Assembly: GCA_036835325.1 (NCBI GenBank)
Contig: DAITMF010000014.1
Coordinates: forward strand, 1-64,000
Direction of reading: 5' to 3'
From: CAMCHP01 sp036835325
GTDB lineage: Bacteria; Bacteroidota; Bacteroidia; Flavobacteriales_D; Sanyastnellaceae
DNA length: 64,000 bases
Shown: piece by piece, positions 51,950 to 60,723 of the stretch
How positions within the stretch are numbered: the first letter of the stretch is position 1
Layout of the letters: every line of letters starts with the position of its first letter
Position numbers and translations under genes: made by a program
The notes under the pieces: model-generated
Seen by the model: the letters and a program-made list of their open reading frames with translations, nothing else
Told to the model about the DNA's origin: nothing
The model's database searches: none

Positions 51950-52897
51950 ATGGCAATTCTCGTTTTCGCAGATACCAAAAACGGCAAAGGCACCAAGTCG
52001 GGCTTTGAAGCCGTATCGTACGCAGTCAAATCAAATAGCGGAGAAGTGCATGTAGTGTGCGCAGGCAGCATCGATGGCGATGGCGGCTTTGGCAACTACG
52101 GAGCATCGAAAGTATACAACGCAGCGGCGGTAAGCGCCAGCGATAGTCAGCAGCTTACGGCTATGGTTGCAGCTGCAGCCGACAAAGCGGCGGCCAACAT
52201 CGTTGTGTTGTCGCACGATGGCACCGGCAAATTGGTCGGGCCACGCGTAGCCATTCGAATGAAAGCCGGAATGGTGGCAGGCGCTACCGGACTTCCTCAA
52301 ACCGGTGCTGGATTTACTGTTCGCAAAAGCGTTTTCAGCGGTAAAGCCAGTGCAAACATTGAAGTAACGACCGATAACAAAGTGGTGTCGATTGTACCAA
52401 ATTCCTTTGGGCTCCACGCTTCAGGCGGTTCGGCTTCTGTTGAATCCATCGAAGTGAATGCACCATCGAAGGTGAAGCTCCGTGAATTTAAGCCGACGGC
52501 GACTGACGGCAGCGTTCCGCTACCCGAGGCCGACTTGGTGGTAAGCGCCGGTCGCGGATTGAAGGGCCCTGAGCATTGGGGAATCATCGAAGAGTTGGCC
52601 CGCGAGTTGGGCGCGGCTACTGCGTGTTCTCGTCCGGTCTCAGACATCGGATGGCGTCCTCACCACGAACACGTGGGTCAAACGGGCATTGCGATTCGTC
52701 CGAACCTTTACATTGCTGTCGGCATTTCAGGCGCCATCCAGCACCTGGCAGGTGTAAACCAAAGCAAGGTGATTGTGGTGGTGAACAAAGATCCTGAGGC
52801 ACCGTTCTTTAAGGCTGCCGATTACGGTATTGTTGGCGACGCCTTTGAGGTTGTGCCTAAACTGATTGCAGCAGCCAAAGCGTTCAAAGCGCATTGA
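51950..52897 (+). CDS. etfA: Electron transfer flavoprotein subunit alpha
   Basis: This 315-residue subunit binds FAD in its C-terminal domain: VVSAGRGLKGPEHWGI, CSRPVSDIGWRPHHEHVGQTG and AVGISGAIQHLAGVNQSKVIVVVNKDPEAPFF. Together with etfB, 26 bases upstream, it forms the heterodimer. It likely serves fatty-acid or amino-acid oxidation; no dehydrogenase genes are adjacent. Confidence 0.96.
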   Translation: MAILVFADTKNGKGTKSGFEAVSYAVKSNSGEVHVVCAGSIDGDGGFGNYGASKVYNAAAVSASDSQQLTAMVAAAADKAAANIVVLSHDGTGKLVGPRVAIRMKAGMVAGATGLPQTGAGFTVRKSVFSGKASANIEVTTDNKVVSIVPNSFGLHASGGSASVESIEVNAPSKVKLREFKPTATDGSVPLPEADLVVSAGRGLKGPEHWGIIEELARELGAATACSRPVSDIGWRPHHEHVGQTGIAIRPNLYIAVGISGAIQHLAGVNQSKVIVVVNKDPEAPFFKAADYGIVGDAFEVVPKLIAAAKAFKAH

Positions 52898-52922
52898 CCG
52901 CAGGCCGCTCAATGAAATAATG

Positions 52923-52930
52923 TATCTTTG
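52923..52930 (+). promoter_or_regulatory. -7 element of the bifunctional-nuclease gene
   Basis: TATCTTTG, 41 bases before the ATG at 52972. A hairpin lies between it and the ATG. Confidence 0.6.
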
Positions 52931-52940
52931 CAGAGAATTT

Positions 52941-52960
52941 GGGAAGCCTTTGTGCTTCCC
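52941..52960 (+). promoter_or_regulatory. Hairpin in the 5' leader of the bifunctional-nuclease gene
   Basis: GGGAAGC-CTTTGT-GCTTCCC is a perfect 7-bp stem followed by TCTTCTTT. It lies between the -7 word and the ATG, so it could act as an attenuator, or as a weak terminator for etfA. Confidence 0.5.
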
Positions 52961-52971
52961 TCTTCTTTGGT

Positions 52972-53556
52972 ATGAAGAAAATCGCCCTAGAAATCGCCGA
53001 TATCAAGCCCAGCGGGTCAGCGCATGGTGCGTACGCTTTGGTATTGAACGAAAAGAACGGTAAGCGCAAACTTCCTATCGTTATAGGAGGAAACGAGGCC
53101 CAAGCCATTGCCATTGAGTTGGAAAGCATGACGCCAAGCCGGCCGCTTACCCATGATCTTTTCAAGAGTTTCGCGCATGCCTACGCGATTCAGGTAGACG
53201 AAATCATCATCTACAATTTGATTGAAGGCATTTTCTTCGCCAAAGTCATCACCTCACAAGACGGCAAGAAGGCCGAGATTGATTCACGCACTTCAGATGC
53301 TGTGGCCCTCGCGGTTCGGTTTAAATGTCCGATTTTCTGTTACGATTTCATCCTTGACACTGCAGGTGTCAACGAGCAAGAGCTTCGCGAAGAATCAATG
53401 GATGACGACGATTTTGACGTTGAAGAAGACTTGGGACGTTCATCGGCATTGAGCGTTGAAGAGCTAGAGCAGGAGCTTGACCGCGCCATTGAACAAGAAG
53501 ACTACGAGCGGGCGTCGGAGCTTCGTGACGAAATTAGCAAGCGGAAGAAAAAATAA
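52972..53556 (+). CDS. Bifunctional nuclease family protein (DUF151) with UVR motif
   Basis: The start is ATG 52972; the frame back to 52939 crosses the hairpin. Residues 1-120 are the DUF151/BFN domain (ALVLNEKNGKRKLPIVIGGNEAQAIAIELE; SRPLTHDLFKSF; DSRTSDAVALAVRFKCPIF). The C terminus is acidic and ends in a UVR motif (LEQELDRAIEQEDYERASELRDEISK), a UvrB/UvrC interaction helix. BFN homologues have RNase and DNase activity in plants and bacteria. The BFN-plus-UVR arrangement is common in Bacteroidota. Confidence 0.92.
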   Translation: MKKIALEIADIKPSGSAHGAYALVLNEKNGKRKLPIVIGGNEAQAIAIELESMTPSRPLTHDLFKSFAHAYAIQVDEIIIYNLIEGIFFAKVITSQDGKKAEIDSRTSDAVALAVRFKCPIFCYDFILDTAGVNEQELREESMDDDDFDVEEDLGRSSALSVEELEQELDRAIEQEDYERASELRDEISKRKKK

Positions 53557-53611
53557 GGTGCAGTGAGCGTGAATTTGTAAATTTCCGCCACCTGAGACCT
53601 TAATAAACTCC

Positions 53612-54886
53612 ATGCGCGCACTTTTAGGTATTCTTCTTCTCACCGCTCTGGCCTACGCTTTGAGCTCAAAACGCAAGGCAATCAATTGGCGCACCGTGGG
53701 AGGTGCCTTTGTTTTGCAAGTTTTATTGGCCGTGCTGATTTTAAAAACCCCCGGCGTTGACCAAGCCTTCAGCTTCATCGCACGTGCGTTTGTCAAGGTG
53801 ATTTCGTTCACTGACTTCGGTAGCGACTTTCTCTTTAGCAGTTGGGCGCTCGAGGGAAAAGTTCATCCGGGACTTTTCAATTTCGCTTTCCGCATTCTGC
53901 CAACCATTGTCTTCTTTAGCGCCCTTTCGGCCCTCATGTACTACTACGGCATCTTGCAAAAAGTGGTTTGGGGTTTTGCGTGGCTGATGAAGAAAACCCT
54001 GCGTTTGAGCGGCTCGGAAAGCCTCGCTGCTGCGGGCAATGTTTTCCTCGGACAAACCGAAGCACCGCTCCTTGTGAGACCGTTTTTGGGAGGGATGACC
54101 AAGTCTGAAATGATGTGCTTAATGACCGGCGGCATGGCCACCATCGCAGGTGGCGTGCTGGCGTCGTACGTCCAGTTCCTCGGAGGTGGTGACCCGGCTC
54201 AACAGGAACTCTTTGCAAAGCACCTCTTGGCCGCCTCGATTATGTCGGCTCCGGCTGCGATTGCCGCGGCAAAAATCCTCATCCCGGAAACGGAAAAAAT
54301 CAACGAGGAGATGAAACTGGCTGGAGGTCGAGGTGCTGACAATGCGCTGGAGGCCATAGCGAACGGGACGAGCGACGGCTTGCGCTTGGCCGTGAATGTG
54401 GGCGCCATGCTGCTCGTCTTTACGGCGTTGATTTACTTCGGCAACTACATCATTTTTAAATTGGCCGGCCCCATCGGCCTCAACGAATGGATCGCCGCAA
54501 ACACTCCGTATGACAAGTTCTCATTTGAGTTCATTGTGGGTTACCTGGGTGCACCAATTGCTTGGCTGATTGGTGTGAGCGGCGAAGATGCTTTGATGGT
54601 CGGACAGCTCTTGGGTGAAAAAACCATTCTCAATGAGTTCTACGCCTATGCTACACTTGGTAAAATGCAAGCAGCGGGCACTTTTGGAGAAACCAAGTCC
54701 GTAATCATCGCCACGTACATTTTGTGTGGATTTGCCAACTTCGCCTCCATCGGCATCCAAATCGGAGGCATTGGGTCACTGATTCCCGATCGAAAAGGTT
54801 TGCTCTCTGCCCTTGGCGTCCGCGCGCTCATTGGAGGAACGCTGGCATGCTTGTACACTGCAGCCATAGCCGGAATGCTCATCTGA
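53612..54886 (+). CDS. Concentrative nucleoside transporter (CNT family)
   Basis: The 424-residue membrane protein has the NupC/CNT pattern: VFLGQTEAPLLVRPFLGGMTKSEMMCLMTGGMATIAGGVLASYV, where QTEAP binds the nucleoside, and later SAPAAIAAAKILIPETE, MLLVFTALIYFGNYIIF and YAYATLGKM. It imports nucleosides with Na+ or H+. It begins 55 bases after the BFN gene and is followed 31 bases later by purE, so it sits among nucleotide genes. Confidence 0.93.
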   Translation: MRALLGILLLTALAYALSSKRKAINWRTVGGAFVLQVLLAVLILKTPGVDQAFSFIARAFVKVISFTDFGSDFLFSSWALEGKVHPGLFNFAFRILPTIVFFSALSALMYYYGILQKVVWGFAWLMKKTLRLSGSESLAAAGNVFLGQTEAPLLVRPFLGGMTKSEMMCLMTGGMATIAGGVLASYVQFLGGGDPAQQELFAKHLLAASIMSAPAAIAAAKILIPETEKINEEMKLAGGRGADNALEAIANGTSDGLRLAVNVGAMLLVFTALIYFGNYIIFKLAGPIGLNEWIAANTPYDKFSFEFIVGYLGAPIAWLIGVSGEDALMVGQLLGEKTILNEFYAYATLGKMQAAGTFGETKSVIIATYILCGFANFASIGIQIGGIGSLIPDRKGLLSALGVRALIGGTLACLYTAAIAGMLI

Positions 54887-54917
54887 AATTGCGAACTTTG
54901 CCGCAAACAATTCCCTC

Positions 54918-55421
54918 ATGAACAACGCACGTGTAGGTATAATCATGGGCAGCAAGTCTGACCTGCCTGTTATGAAAGAAGCAGCCGATGTACTCGCTGA
55001 GCTCGGTGTGGCCTACGAAATCACCGTTGTTTCGGCGCACCGAACGCCATTGCGCATGGTTGAGTATGCTCAAAGCGCATCGGCACGCGGAATTCGCGTC
55101 ATCATTGCCGGCGCCGGAGGCGCGGCACACCTGCCCGGGATGACCGCTTCGGTAACGCCCTTACCAGTGATCGGCGTACCCGTGAAATCAAGCAATTCCA
55201 TTGATGGATGGGATTCGGTATTGTCGATTTTGCAAATGCCATCGGGTGTTCCTGTGGCGACCGTAGCGCTTAACGGCGCGCGAAACGCCGGCATCTTGGC
55301 TGCGCAAATGCTCGCAACGGGCGATGCTCCCTTGCTTGAGCGCATTGCCGCGTTCAAGCGCAGTCTTGAGCAGAAAGTGCTCGATTCATTGTCCGATGTC
55401 GAGGGCTACCCACATGCGTAA
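54918..55421 (+). CDS. purE: N5-carboxyaminoimidazole ribonucleotide mutase
   Basis: The 167-residue protein has the class I PurE motifs: VGIIMGSKSDLPVMKEAADVL, VVSAHRTPLRMVEYA, IIAGAGGAAHLPGMTASVTPLPVIGVPV and SILQMPSGVPVATVALNGA. It rearranges N5-CAIR to CAIR in purine synthesis. purK is not next to it in the window. The nucleoside transporter precedes it by 31 bases. Confidence 0.96.
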   Translation: MNNARVGIIMGSKSDLPVMKEAADVLAELGVAYEITVVSAHRTPLRMVEYAQSASARGIRVIIAGAGGAAHLPGMTASVTPLPVIGVPVKSSNSIDGWDSVLSILQMPSGVPVATVALNGARNAGILAAQMLATGDAPLLERIAAFKRSLEQKVLDSLSDVEGYPHA

Positions 55422-55483
55422 AGAAATCACCCACACCGGTAAAACGGTTGGGCAGAGTGCGCGCTGAAGGGACTGCGATTAAT

Positions 55484-55491
55484 TACCTTTG
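55484..55491 (+). promoter_or_regulatory. -7 element 4 nt before the flavin-reductase ATG
   Basis: TACCTTTG ends 4 bases before the ATG at 55496. This fixes the start and implies a leaderless mRNA. Confidence 0.6.
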
Positions 55492-55495
55492 TGGC

Positions 55496-56404
55496 ATGTT
55501 AGAACGCATGAAAACGATTGACCCAGCGGCCATTTCCGTGGCCGAATTGCATGGGTACCTTCTCAGCACCGTGGCACCGCGACCAATCGCCTTCGCAAGC
55601 ACCATCGATGAACAGGGAAGGCCGAACTTGGCGCCCTTCAGCTACTTCAACGTCTTTTCAGCCAATCCGCCGGTGCTGATTTTTTCTCCGGCGCGCCGCG
55701 GCCGCGATGCCACAACCAAACACACTCATGAAAACGTGCTCAGGGTGCCTGAGGTGGTCATCAATATGGTCGACTATGCCTTGGTTCAGCAGTGTTCGTT
55801 GGCCAGTACAGAATACCCTGAAGGCGTAAACGAGTTTGAGAAGGCAGGTTTAACCGCGCTGGCATCCGATGTGGTGAAGCCCTTCCGGGTGGCTGAGTCG
55901 CCGGTACAATTTGAATGCAAAGTGAAGGAGGTTGTCGCCCTCGGTACATCCGGTGGTGCGGGCAACCTGATTATTTGTGAAATCGTAAAAATCCACATCC
56001 GCGAAAGCTTAATCGATGCAGAAGGAAAGGTTGACCCTGCACTGATTGACCTGGTCGGTCGCTGCGGAGGCAATTACTACGTCCGCGCGCACAGCGAAGC
56101 CCTCTTTGAAGTGGCCAAGCCGCTCGCGCGGATGGGCATCGGGGTGGATGCCATCCCCTCCGATATACGCTACAGCAAAATCCTTACCGGAAATCACTTG
56201 GGCCAATTGGGCAATGTTGAGTCGTTGCCCGATGAAACCACCGTCAACGAGCACAAACTGATTGAACTTGCCGATGTCTTTATGGCCCATGAAGACGAAC
56301 CGGCCACATTGGAGAATGCCCTCCACCGCATGGCTGCGGAGCTTCTTGATGCCGGAAAGGTGGACGAAGCGTGGAAAACTCTCCTCGCATTTAACAACGG
56401 ATAG
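55496..56404 (+). CDS. Flavin reductase-like FMN-binding protein
   Basis: The 302-residue protein from ATG 55496 (MLERMKTIDPAAISVAELHG) has the split-barrel flavin reductase fold: TVAPRPIAFASTIDEQGRPNLAPFSYFNVFSANPPVLIFSPAR, with VINMVDYALVQQC and LEKAGLTALASDVVKPFRVAESPVQFEC-like sequence. It binds FMN and may reduce flavins or act as a flavin-dependent oxidoreductase. The first 16 residues of a longer frame (to 55448) are excluded by the promoter. DUF3127 follows after 45 bases. Confidence 0.88.
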   Translation: MLERMKTIDPAAISVAELHGYLLSTVAPRPIAFASTIDEQGRPNLAPFSYFNVFSANPPVLIFSPARRGRDATTKHTHENVLRVPEVVINMVDYALVQQCSLASTEYPEGVNEFEKAGLTALASDVVKPFRVAESPVQFECKVKEVVALGTSGGAGNLIICEIVKIHIRESLIDAEGKVDPALIDLVGRCGGNYYVRAHSEALFEVAKPLARMGIGVDAIPSDIRYSKILTGNHLGQLGNVESLPDETTVNEHKLIELADVFMAHEDEPATLENALHRMAAELLDAGKVDEAWKTLLAFNNG

Positions 56405-56449
56405 TGCTAAATTGCCCATCCCTATATACAGACACACAACAACCGCACC

Positions 56450-56836
56450 ATGAGCTTCGAACTCCAAGGCCGTGTACATAAAATCGGCGATGTACAAACC
56501 ATCAAGAACGACTTCACCAAACGTGAATTCATTGTTAAAACCGATGAACAATACCCACAGTTTATTCCTTTTGAGCTCATCAAAGACAAAACGTCGTTGA
56601 TTGACGCGTTTAAAATTGGTGACCCGATCAAGGTGAGTTTCGACATCCGCGGTCGTGAGTGGCAAGACCGCTTCTTCATCAACCTCAGCGCTTGGCGCGT
56701 TGAGCAAGTTGGAGCTGCTCCCGCCGCCGGCGGTGCGAGCCAGAGTGCACCACAGCCACCGGCCAACGCCAAGGCGCCAACGCCACCCGAGATTTACGAC
56801 CCGGGTGATGCTGCCGACGACGATCTTCCGTTCTGA
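56450..56836 (+). CDS. DUF3127 protein
   Basis: The 128-residue protein matches DUF3127: FELQGRVHKIGDVQTIKNDFTKREFIVKTDEQYPQFIPFELIKDK and VSFDIRGREWQDRFFINLSAWRVEQ, a small OB-like beta-barrel, followed by a disordered Ala/Pro tail and an acidic end (DPGDAADDDLPF) like the tip of single-stranded DNA-binding proteins. That last resemblance is suggestive only. Function unknown. Confidence 0.88.
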   Translation: MSFELQGRVHKIGDVQTIKNDFTKREFIVKTDEQYPQFIPFELIKDKTSLIDAFKIGDPIKVSFDIRGREWQDRFFINLSAWRVEQVGAAPAAGGASQSAPQPPANAKAPTPPEIYDPGDAADDDLPF

Positions 56837-56844
56837 TGTGACCG

Positions 56845-58227
56845 ATGAAAGGGCGCGCTGACCGTTTCGTGGATGCACTCCGCTTGCTTTTGCCGGCGCC
56901 CTTGACCATCGCACTTCTCCTAACTGCCGTGGCGTTCGCCATGGCTTTTTTTTGGGGCAAGCTTGACGGCAGTGCCGCTGAACGCTGCATCTCGCTGCTC
57001 GATGTATGGGAAAAAGGCCTTTGGAATCAACCCCTCATGGCCTTCGCTGTTCAGGCCATGCTCATGCTTGCATTGGGCCACATGCTCGCCCTTTCCAAGC
57101 CTGTTGGACGATTTATGGATGGATTGGCCTCACGGTTTAGTCATTCGACTGCTCAAGCGGCCTTCTGGGTGAGCCTAATCACCATGGCTACAGGGTGGCT
57201 GAATTGGGGTTTTGGATTGATTTTTGGTGCCATCTTGGCCCGAAAAGTGGGCGAAATGGCATCGCGCAAAGGGGTCGCTATCAATTACCCGCTCGTGGGC
57301 GCAGCCGGCTATTCGGGCATGATGGTTTGGCACGGCGGATTCAGCGGCTCAGCCACCATCAAAGCCGCCGAACCGGGTCACCTTGAAGCCTTGCTTGCAG
57401 GTAGCGGGGTAGAGGGCATACCAAACCAAATCTTGCCGGCAACCACCGTGTTCAGCGCCATGAACCTAACCGTGACAGTGGCGGTGTTTGTCGCTGTTTC
57501 TTTTTTTATGGGATGGATGGGGAGACGCGTGCCCGCCAACAAACTTCGCATCGATAGCGGCTTTGATACGCCGCCCGTCGCTGAGGAGGTCGTTGGCGCC
57601 GAGCGGCTCGATCATAGCCGCGTTATGGCCTACATCGCCGGATTGGTATTTGCCGGCATGGCGGTGTACCGAGCGGCCAGTCATCCCAATGCAGCAGGCC
57701 TCGGGTTTATGACCCCTGACTGGATCAACCTTTTGCTGTTTGGCCTCTGCTTCATTGCGCATGGAAGCATTTTTCGCTTCCTGAACGCCCTCACCGAGGC
57801 CATAGGAGGAACAGCGGGCATTCTGATACAATTCCCGCTTTACTTTGGCATCATGGGACTGATTTCAGGAAGCGGATTGGGCAGTGTACTTTCGGCATGG
57901 CTCATTGGAGAAAGCAACGCGGTGACCTATCCGCTATTCACCTTTTTCTCGAGCGGTCTGCTGAATATTTTCGTCCCATCAGGCGGCGGCCAATGGGCGA
58001 TACAGGGCCCGCTGATTGTTCAGGCAGCCCTTGAACTCAATCTTCCTCTTGAAAAAGCCATCCTCGCCATGGCCTACGGCGACCAGCTCACCAATATGCT
58101 GCAGCCTTTTTGGGCGCTTCCTTTGCTTGGCATCACCGGTTTGAACGCCAGGGCCATTGCACCGTACACCGTGGCCATGATGCTGGTGGCTGCTTGCATC
58201 TTCGCATTGGCACTGCTGGTGTTTTGA
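56845..58227 (+). CDS. Short-chain fatty acid transporter (AtoE-like)
   Basis: This 460-residue polytopic membrane protein matches the AtoE/TIGR00366 family: LDVWEKGLWNQPLMAFAVQAMLMLALGHMLA, WVSLITMATGWLNWGFGLIFGA, GYSGMMVWHGGFSGSA, and PSGGGQWAIQGPLIVQAALEL. It probably takes up short-chain fatty acids such as butyrate or acetoacetate. Its start is 8 bases after the DUF3127 stop, so the two are one operon. The motif site at 57501-57520 encodes GWMG within a loop. Confidence 0.9.
   Translation: MKGRADRFVDALRLLLPAPLTIALLLTAVAFAMAFFWGKLDGSAAERCISLLDVWEKGLWNQPLMAFAVQAMLMLALGHMLALSKPVGRFMDGLASRFSHSTAQAAFWVSLITMATGWLNWGFGLIFGAILARKVGEMASRKGVAINYPLVGAAGYSGMMVWHGGFSGSATIKAAEPGHLEALLAGSGVEGIPNQILPATTVFSAMNLTVTVAVFVAVSFFMGWMGRRVPANKLRIDSGFDTPPVAEEVVGAERLDHSRVMAYIAGLVFAGMAVYRAASHPNAAGLGFMTPDWINLLLFGLCFIAHGSIFRFLNALTEAIGGTAGILIQFPLYFGIMGLISGSGLGSVLSAWLIGESNAVTYPLFTFFSSGLLNIFVPSGGGQWAIQGPLIVQAALELNLPLEKAILAMAYGDQLTNMLQPFWALPLLGITGLNARAIAPYTVAMMLVAACIFALALLVF
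57501..57520 (+). repeat. T-run/GGATGGATG motif site inside atoE-like gene
   Basis: TTTTTTTATG then GGATGGATGG, encoding MGWMG in frame. Confidence 0.6.
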
Positions 58228-58233
58228 TAACGG

Positions 58234-58249
58234 CCATCCCCATCCATCC
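58234..58249 (-). repeat. GGATGGATG motif site
   Basis: CATCCCCATCCATCC, 7 bases after the fatty-acid transporter stop. The T-rich flank is lacking here. Confidence 0.55.
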
Positions 58250-58361
58250 AACTGCTCAATCAAAACAACCAACCAATCGTTTCAAGATTGTGCCCGGCTA
58301 CAAACCCGCTAAATTTGTAGTGTGAAGAGGAAATTACTCAGCTAACTCCACAACTTTTCCT

Positions 58362-58395
58362 AAACCGTCTCACCTCCCCGAGACGGTTTTTTTAT
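58362..58395 (+). terminator. Rho-independent terminator
   Basis: AAACCGTCTC and GAGACGGTTT form a 10-bp stem with an eight-base loop, followed by T-rich sequence. It lies 135 bases after the fatty-acid transporter gene and 45 before the M16 gene. Confidence 0.85.
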
Positions 58396-58423
58396 GTGGC
58401 ATCGGTCAGTGGTCAACATCCCG

Positions 58424-58431
58424 TATCTTTG
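58424..58431 (+). promoter_or_regulatory. -7 element 8 nt before the M16 peptidase ATG
   Basis: TATCTTTG ends 8 bases before the ATG at 58440; any 5' leader would be a few bases at most. Confidence 0.6.
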
Positions 58432-58439
58432 CACCCCTA

Positions 58440-59666
58440 ATGGAATTCACCACCTTTGAGCTGAGCAACGGATTGCGCGTAATCCACCGTCAAACAAGCG
58501 GTGAGGTTGGCCATTGCGGCATTGTCATCAATGCCGGTTCACGCGATGAACGCGATGATCAACAAGGTTTGGCCCACTTCATCGAGCATTGCATATTTAA
58601 AGGCACTGAACGGCGTAAAACCTACCACATCTTAAGTCGGCTCGACAGCGTTGGCGGCGAGATCAATGCTTACACCACTAAGGAAGAAACCTGGGTCTAC
58701 GCATCGTTTCTTGGAAAACACCTCGATCGTGCCCTTGAACTCATTGGCGATATCTGCTTTCATTCAGTGTTTCCAGAGAAGGAAATCGCCAAAGAGCGCG
58801 ATGTCATCGTTGACGAAATCAACTCGTACCTCGATGCGCCCGATGAAATGATCCTTGACGATTTCGAAGAATTGGTGTTTGATGGTCACCCCATTGGCCG
58901 CAACATTCTCGGCACCGTTGACAGTGTGCGCGGCATGAGCCGTGATAAAATCTTCGAGTTTGTTGGCCGTCGTTACCGCACTGACCGTATGGTGGTGAGT
59001 TCGTCGGGACCAGCCTCGCCTGAAAAAGTGCGCCGTTTGTGCGAGAAGTATTTTGGAGAGCTTCCCCTTGCGGGGATGGACGACCAGCGTCAGCCCTTCG
59101 CCGGTTACACTCCCCAAAACAAGGAGGTCAACCGCGAAACCTTTCAAGTGCACTACATTTTGGGAGGTTTGGCCTATTCGGCCGATCACAAGCACAAAAC
59201 CGGGCTCGTTTTGCTCAACAACCTCCTTGGAGGTCCGGCGATGAACAGCCGATTGAACCTGCACATCCGCGAGCGGCACGGCATCGCGTACAACATTGAA
59301 TCAGGCTACCAGCCCTACAGCGACACCGGGATGTTTCACATTTACCTCGGTACTGATTTACGTTTGTTCAACAAAGCGCGTCGTTTGGTGGATGCCGAGT
59401 TGCGCCGTCTCCGCGAAAACAAGTTGGGTACGGCACAATTGCACATGGCCAAGCAGCAGTTGATAGGCCAAATCGCACTGGGGCAGGAGAGCGGCTCAGG
59501 CACCATGCTGGCCTTGGGCAAAAGCTACCTCATGTACAACCGCGTAGATACGCTCGAGGAGGTGTACAAATCGATTGAAGCCGTTTCAGCCGAAGAACTC
59601 CTTGAAATCGCGAACGACGTGCTCGACCCGTCGAAACTCAGCAGTTTGACCTACCTGCCTCGCTGA
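58440..59666 (+). CDS. M16-family zinc metallopeptidase
   Basis: The 408-residue protein has the inverted zinc motif HFIEH (His46, Glu49, His50) followed by GTERRKTYHIL and a downstream glutamate in EINSYLDAPDEM. The late YSADHKHKTGLVLLNNLLGG and GIAYNIESGYQPYSDTG segments belong to the M16 core. It is probably cytoplasmic or periplasmic without a signal peptide. Homologues process peptides or PQQ precursors. A tail-to-tail neighbour begins at the very next base after its stop codon. Confidence 0.92.
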   Translation: MEFTTFELSNGLRVIHRQTSGEVGHCGIVINAGSRDERDDQQGLAHFIEHCIFKGTERRKTYHILSRLDSVGGEINAYTTKEETWVYASFLGKHLDRALELIGDICFHSVFPEKEIAKERDVIVDEINSYLDAPDEMILDDFEELVFDGHPIGRNILGTVDSVRGMSRDKIFEFVGRRYRTDRMVVSSSGPASPEKVRRLCEKYFGELPLAGMDDQRQPFAGYTPQNKEVNRETFQVHYILGGLAYSADHKHKTGLVLLNNLLGGPAMNSRLNLHIRERHGIAYNIESGYQPYSDTGMFHIYLGTDLRLFNKARRLVDAELRRLRENKLGTAQLHMAKQQLIGQIALGQESGSGTMLALGKSYLMYNRVDTLEEVYKSIEAVSAEELLEIANDVLDPSKLSSLTYLPR

Positions 59667-60086
59667 TCAATCGCGTGAGATGCGGTGCACATCATTGTTG
59701 TCGTACTCGATTTGATTTTTGACAATTCTGATTTTCTGCGCAATGATGAACCACTCTTTTTCAGGCATAACGCCCAGTTTGAAAAGTGCGTCGTCGTCGT
59801 TGTCGGCTGCTTGGGCAATCAAAGCCAGCAAGGTAAACTGGCCTTTTTCGAGCCAGGTCATTGCTTGTTTGTTTCCTTCGGCTGCGTTGATGAGCGCCAT
59901 CAGATGCGGAAAGCCGTTTTTAATCAGCCATTCTCGCGCGCCGTCTTGGTTGTAGAGGGCATGCACGAATAGGCCGAGCTCAGGATAGCCGTTGGCCATA
60001 AGCCATTCACGGATTTTCGCATTGCCTGAAATGGCCTCGCCCCAGGCGATGATTATCTTGGCCGGATATGTAAAGGTGGTTGGCAC
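59667..60086 (-). CDS. Conserved hypothetical protein with internal repeats
   Basis: From GTG 60086, 139 residues with two related units, IREWLMANGYPELGLFVHAL and AREWLIKNGFPHLMALINAA, then a third weaker one (MTWLEKGQFTLLALIAQAA). Such Trp-Leu/Asn-Gly repeats suggest a small helical-repeat protein. It abuts the M16 stop codon with no gap. Its promoter region overlaps that of the MOSC gene, which is transcribed divergently. Function unknown. Confidence 0.75.
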   Translation of the reverse strand: MPTTFTYPAKIIIAWGEAISGNAKIREWLMANGYPELGLFVHALYNQDGAREWLIKNGFPHLMALINAAEGNKQAMTWLEKGQFTLLALIAQAADNDDDALFKLGVMPEKEWFIIAQKIRIVKNQIEYDNNDVHRISRD

Positions 60087-60112
60087 ACCGTAAATTTAGC
60101 ATCTTTGTGGGA

Positions 60113-60682
60113 ATGAAGTTCGAGCGACTTCCGTTTGAGGGGGTATTGGTTGCCACCTTGCGGACCAAGGGAAAGGAATTTATCACCGAGCAGGCTGATC
60201 GTCTGTCGTTGACATTGGCGGGAATTCCCGGTGATCGTCACTCGGGTTTTCACAAATCGTCAGGGGTGCGTGAAACGCCACTCTACCCAAAGGGCACTCC
60301 CATAGCCAACCACCGGCAGTGGTCGGCTCTGAGCGAGGAAGAAATGGCCCTCATTGCACGCGATATGGGCCTTGATTCGGTCAAACCAGAATTTATTGGG
60401 GCCAACTTTGTGTTCAAAGGCATACCCGATTTGACCAAGTTGCCGTCGCTCTCGCGCATACGCATCGGTAAACCGCCGCACCAGGCGACGTTGGTTGTTT
60501 ACGAAGAGAATGCCCCGTGCCGAATCCCCAACGACGCCATGCTGAAAGCGGGCATTGAGATACCGGGCAAGCCTTTTCAAGAGGCTGCAAAGGGCCGCCG
60601 CGGATTGGTGGGTTGGGTTGAAAAAGGCTCACGTGTAATGCCCGGTGACAAGGTTGAGGTATTCGTGCCCAAATTGAAGTAG
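60113..60682 (+). CDS. MOSC-domain protein
   Basis: The 189-residue protein is a stand-alone MOSC domain: the conserved Cys is C136 in YEENAPCRIPN, with LGIPGDRHSGFH-like sequence before it (AGIPGDRHSGF) and RGLVGWVEKGSRVMPGDKVEVF after it. MOSC domains handle sulfur from molybdenum-cofactor sulfurase-type proteins. The ATG at 60113 follows a near-consensus -7 word (CATCTTTG) by 5 bases. A frame from 60080 is excluded by that promoter. Confidence 0.9.
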   Translation: MKFERLPFEGVLVATLRTKGKEFITEQADRLSLTLAGIPGDRHSGFHKSSGVRETPLYPKGTPIANHRQWSALSEEEMALIARDMGLDSVKPEFIGANFVFKGIPDLTKLPSLSRIRIGKPPHQATLVVYEENAPCRIPNDAMLKAGIEIPGKPFQEAAKGRRGLVGWVEKGSRVMPGDKVEVFVPKLK

Positions 60683-60723
60683 ATTATTCACCGAGCACAC
60701 GAATTGGTCTACCTTTACCCAAC

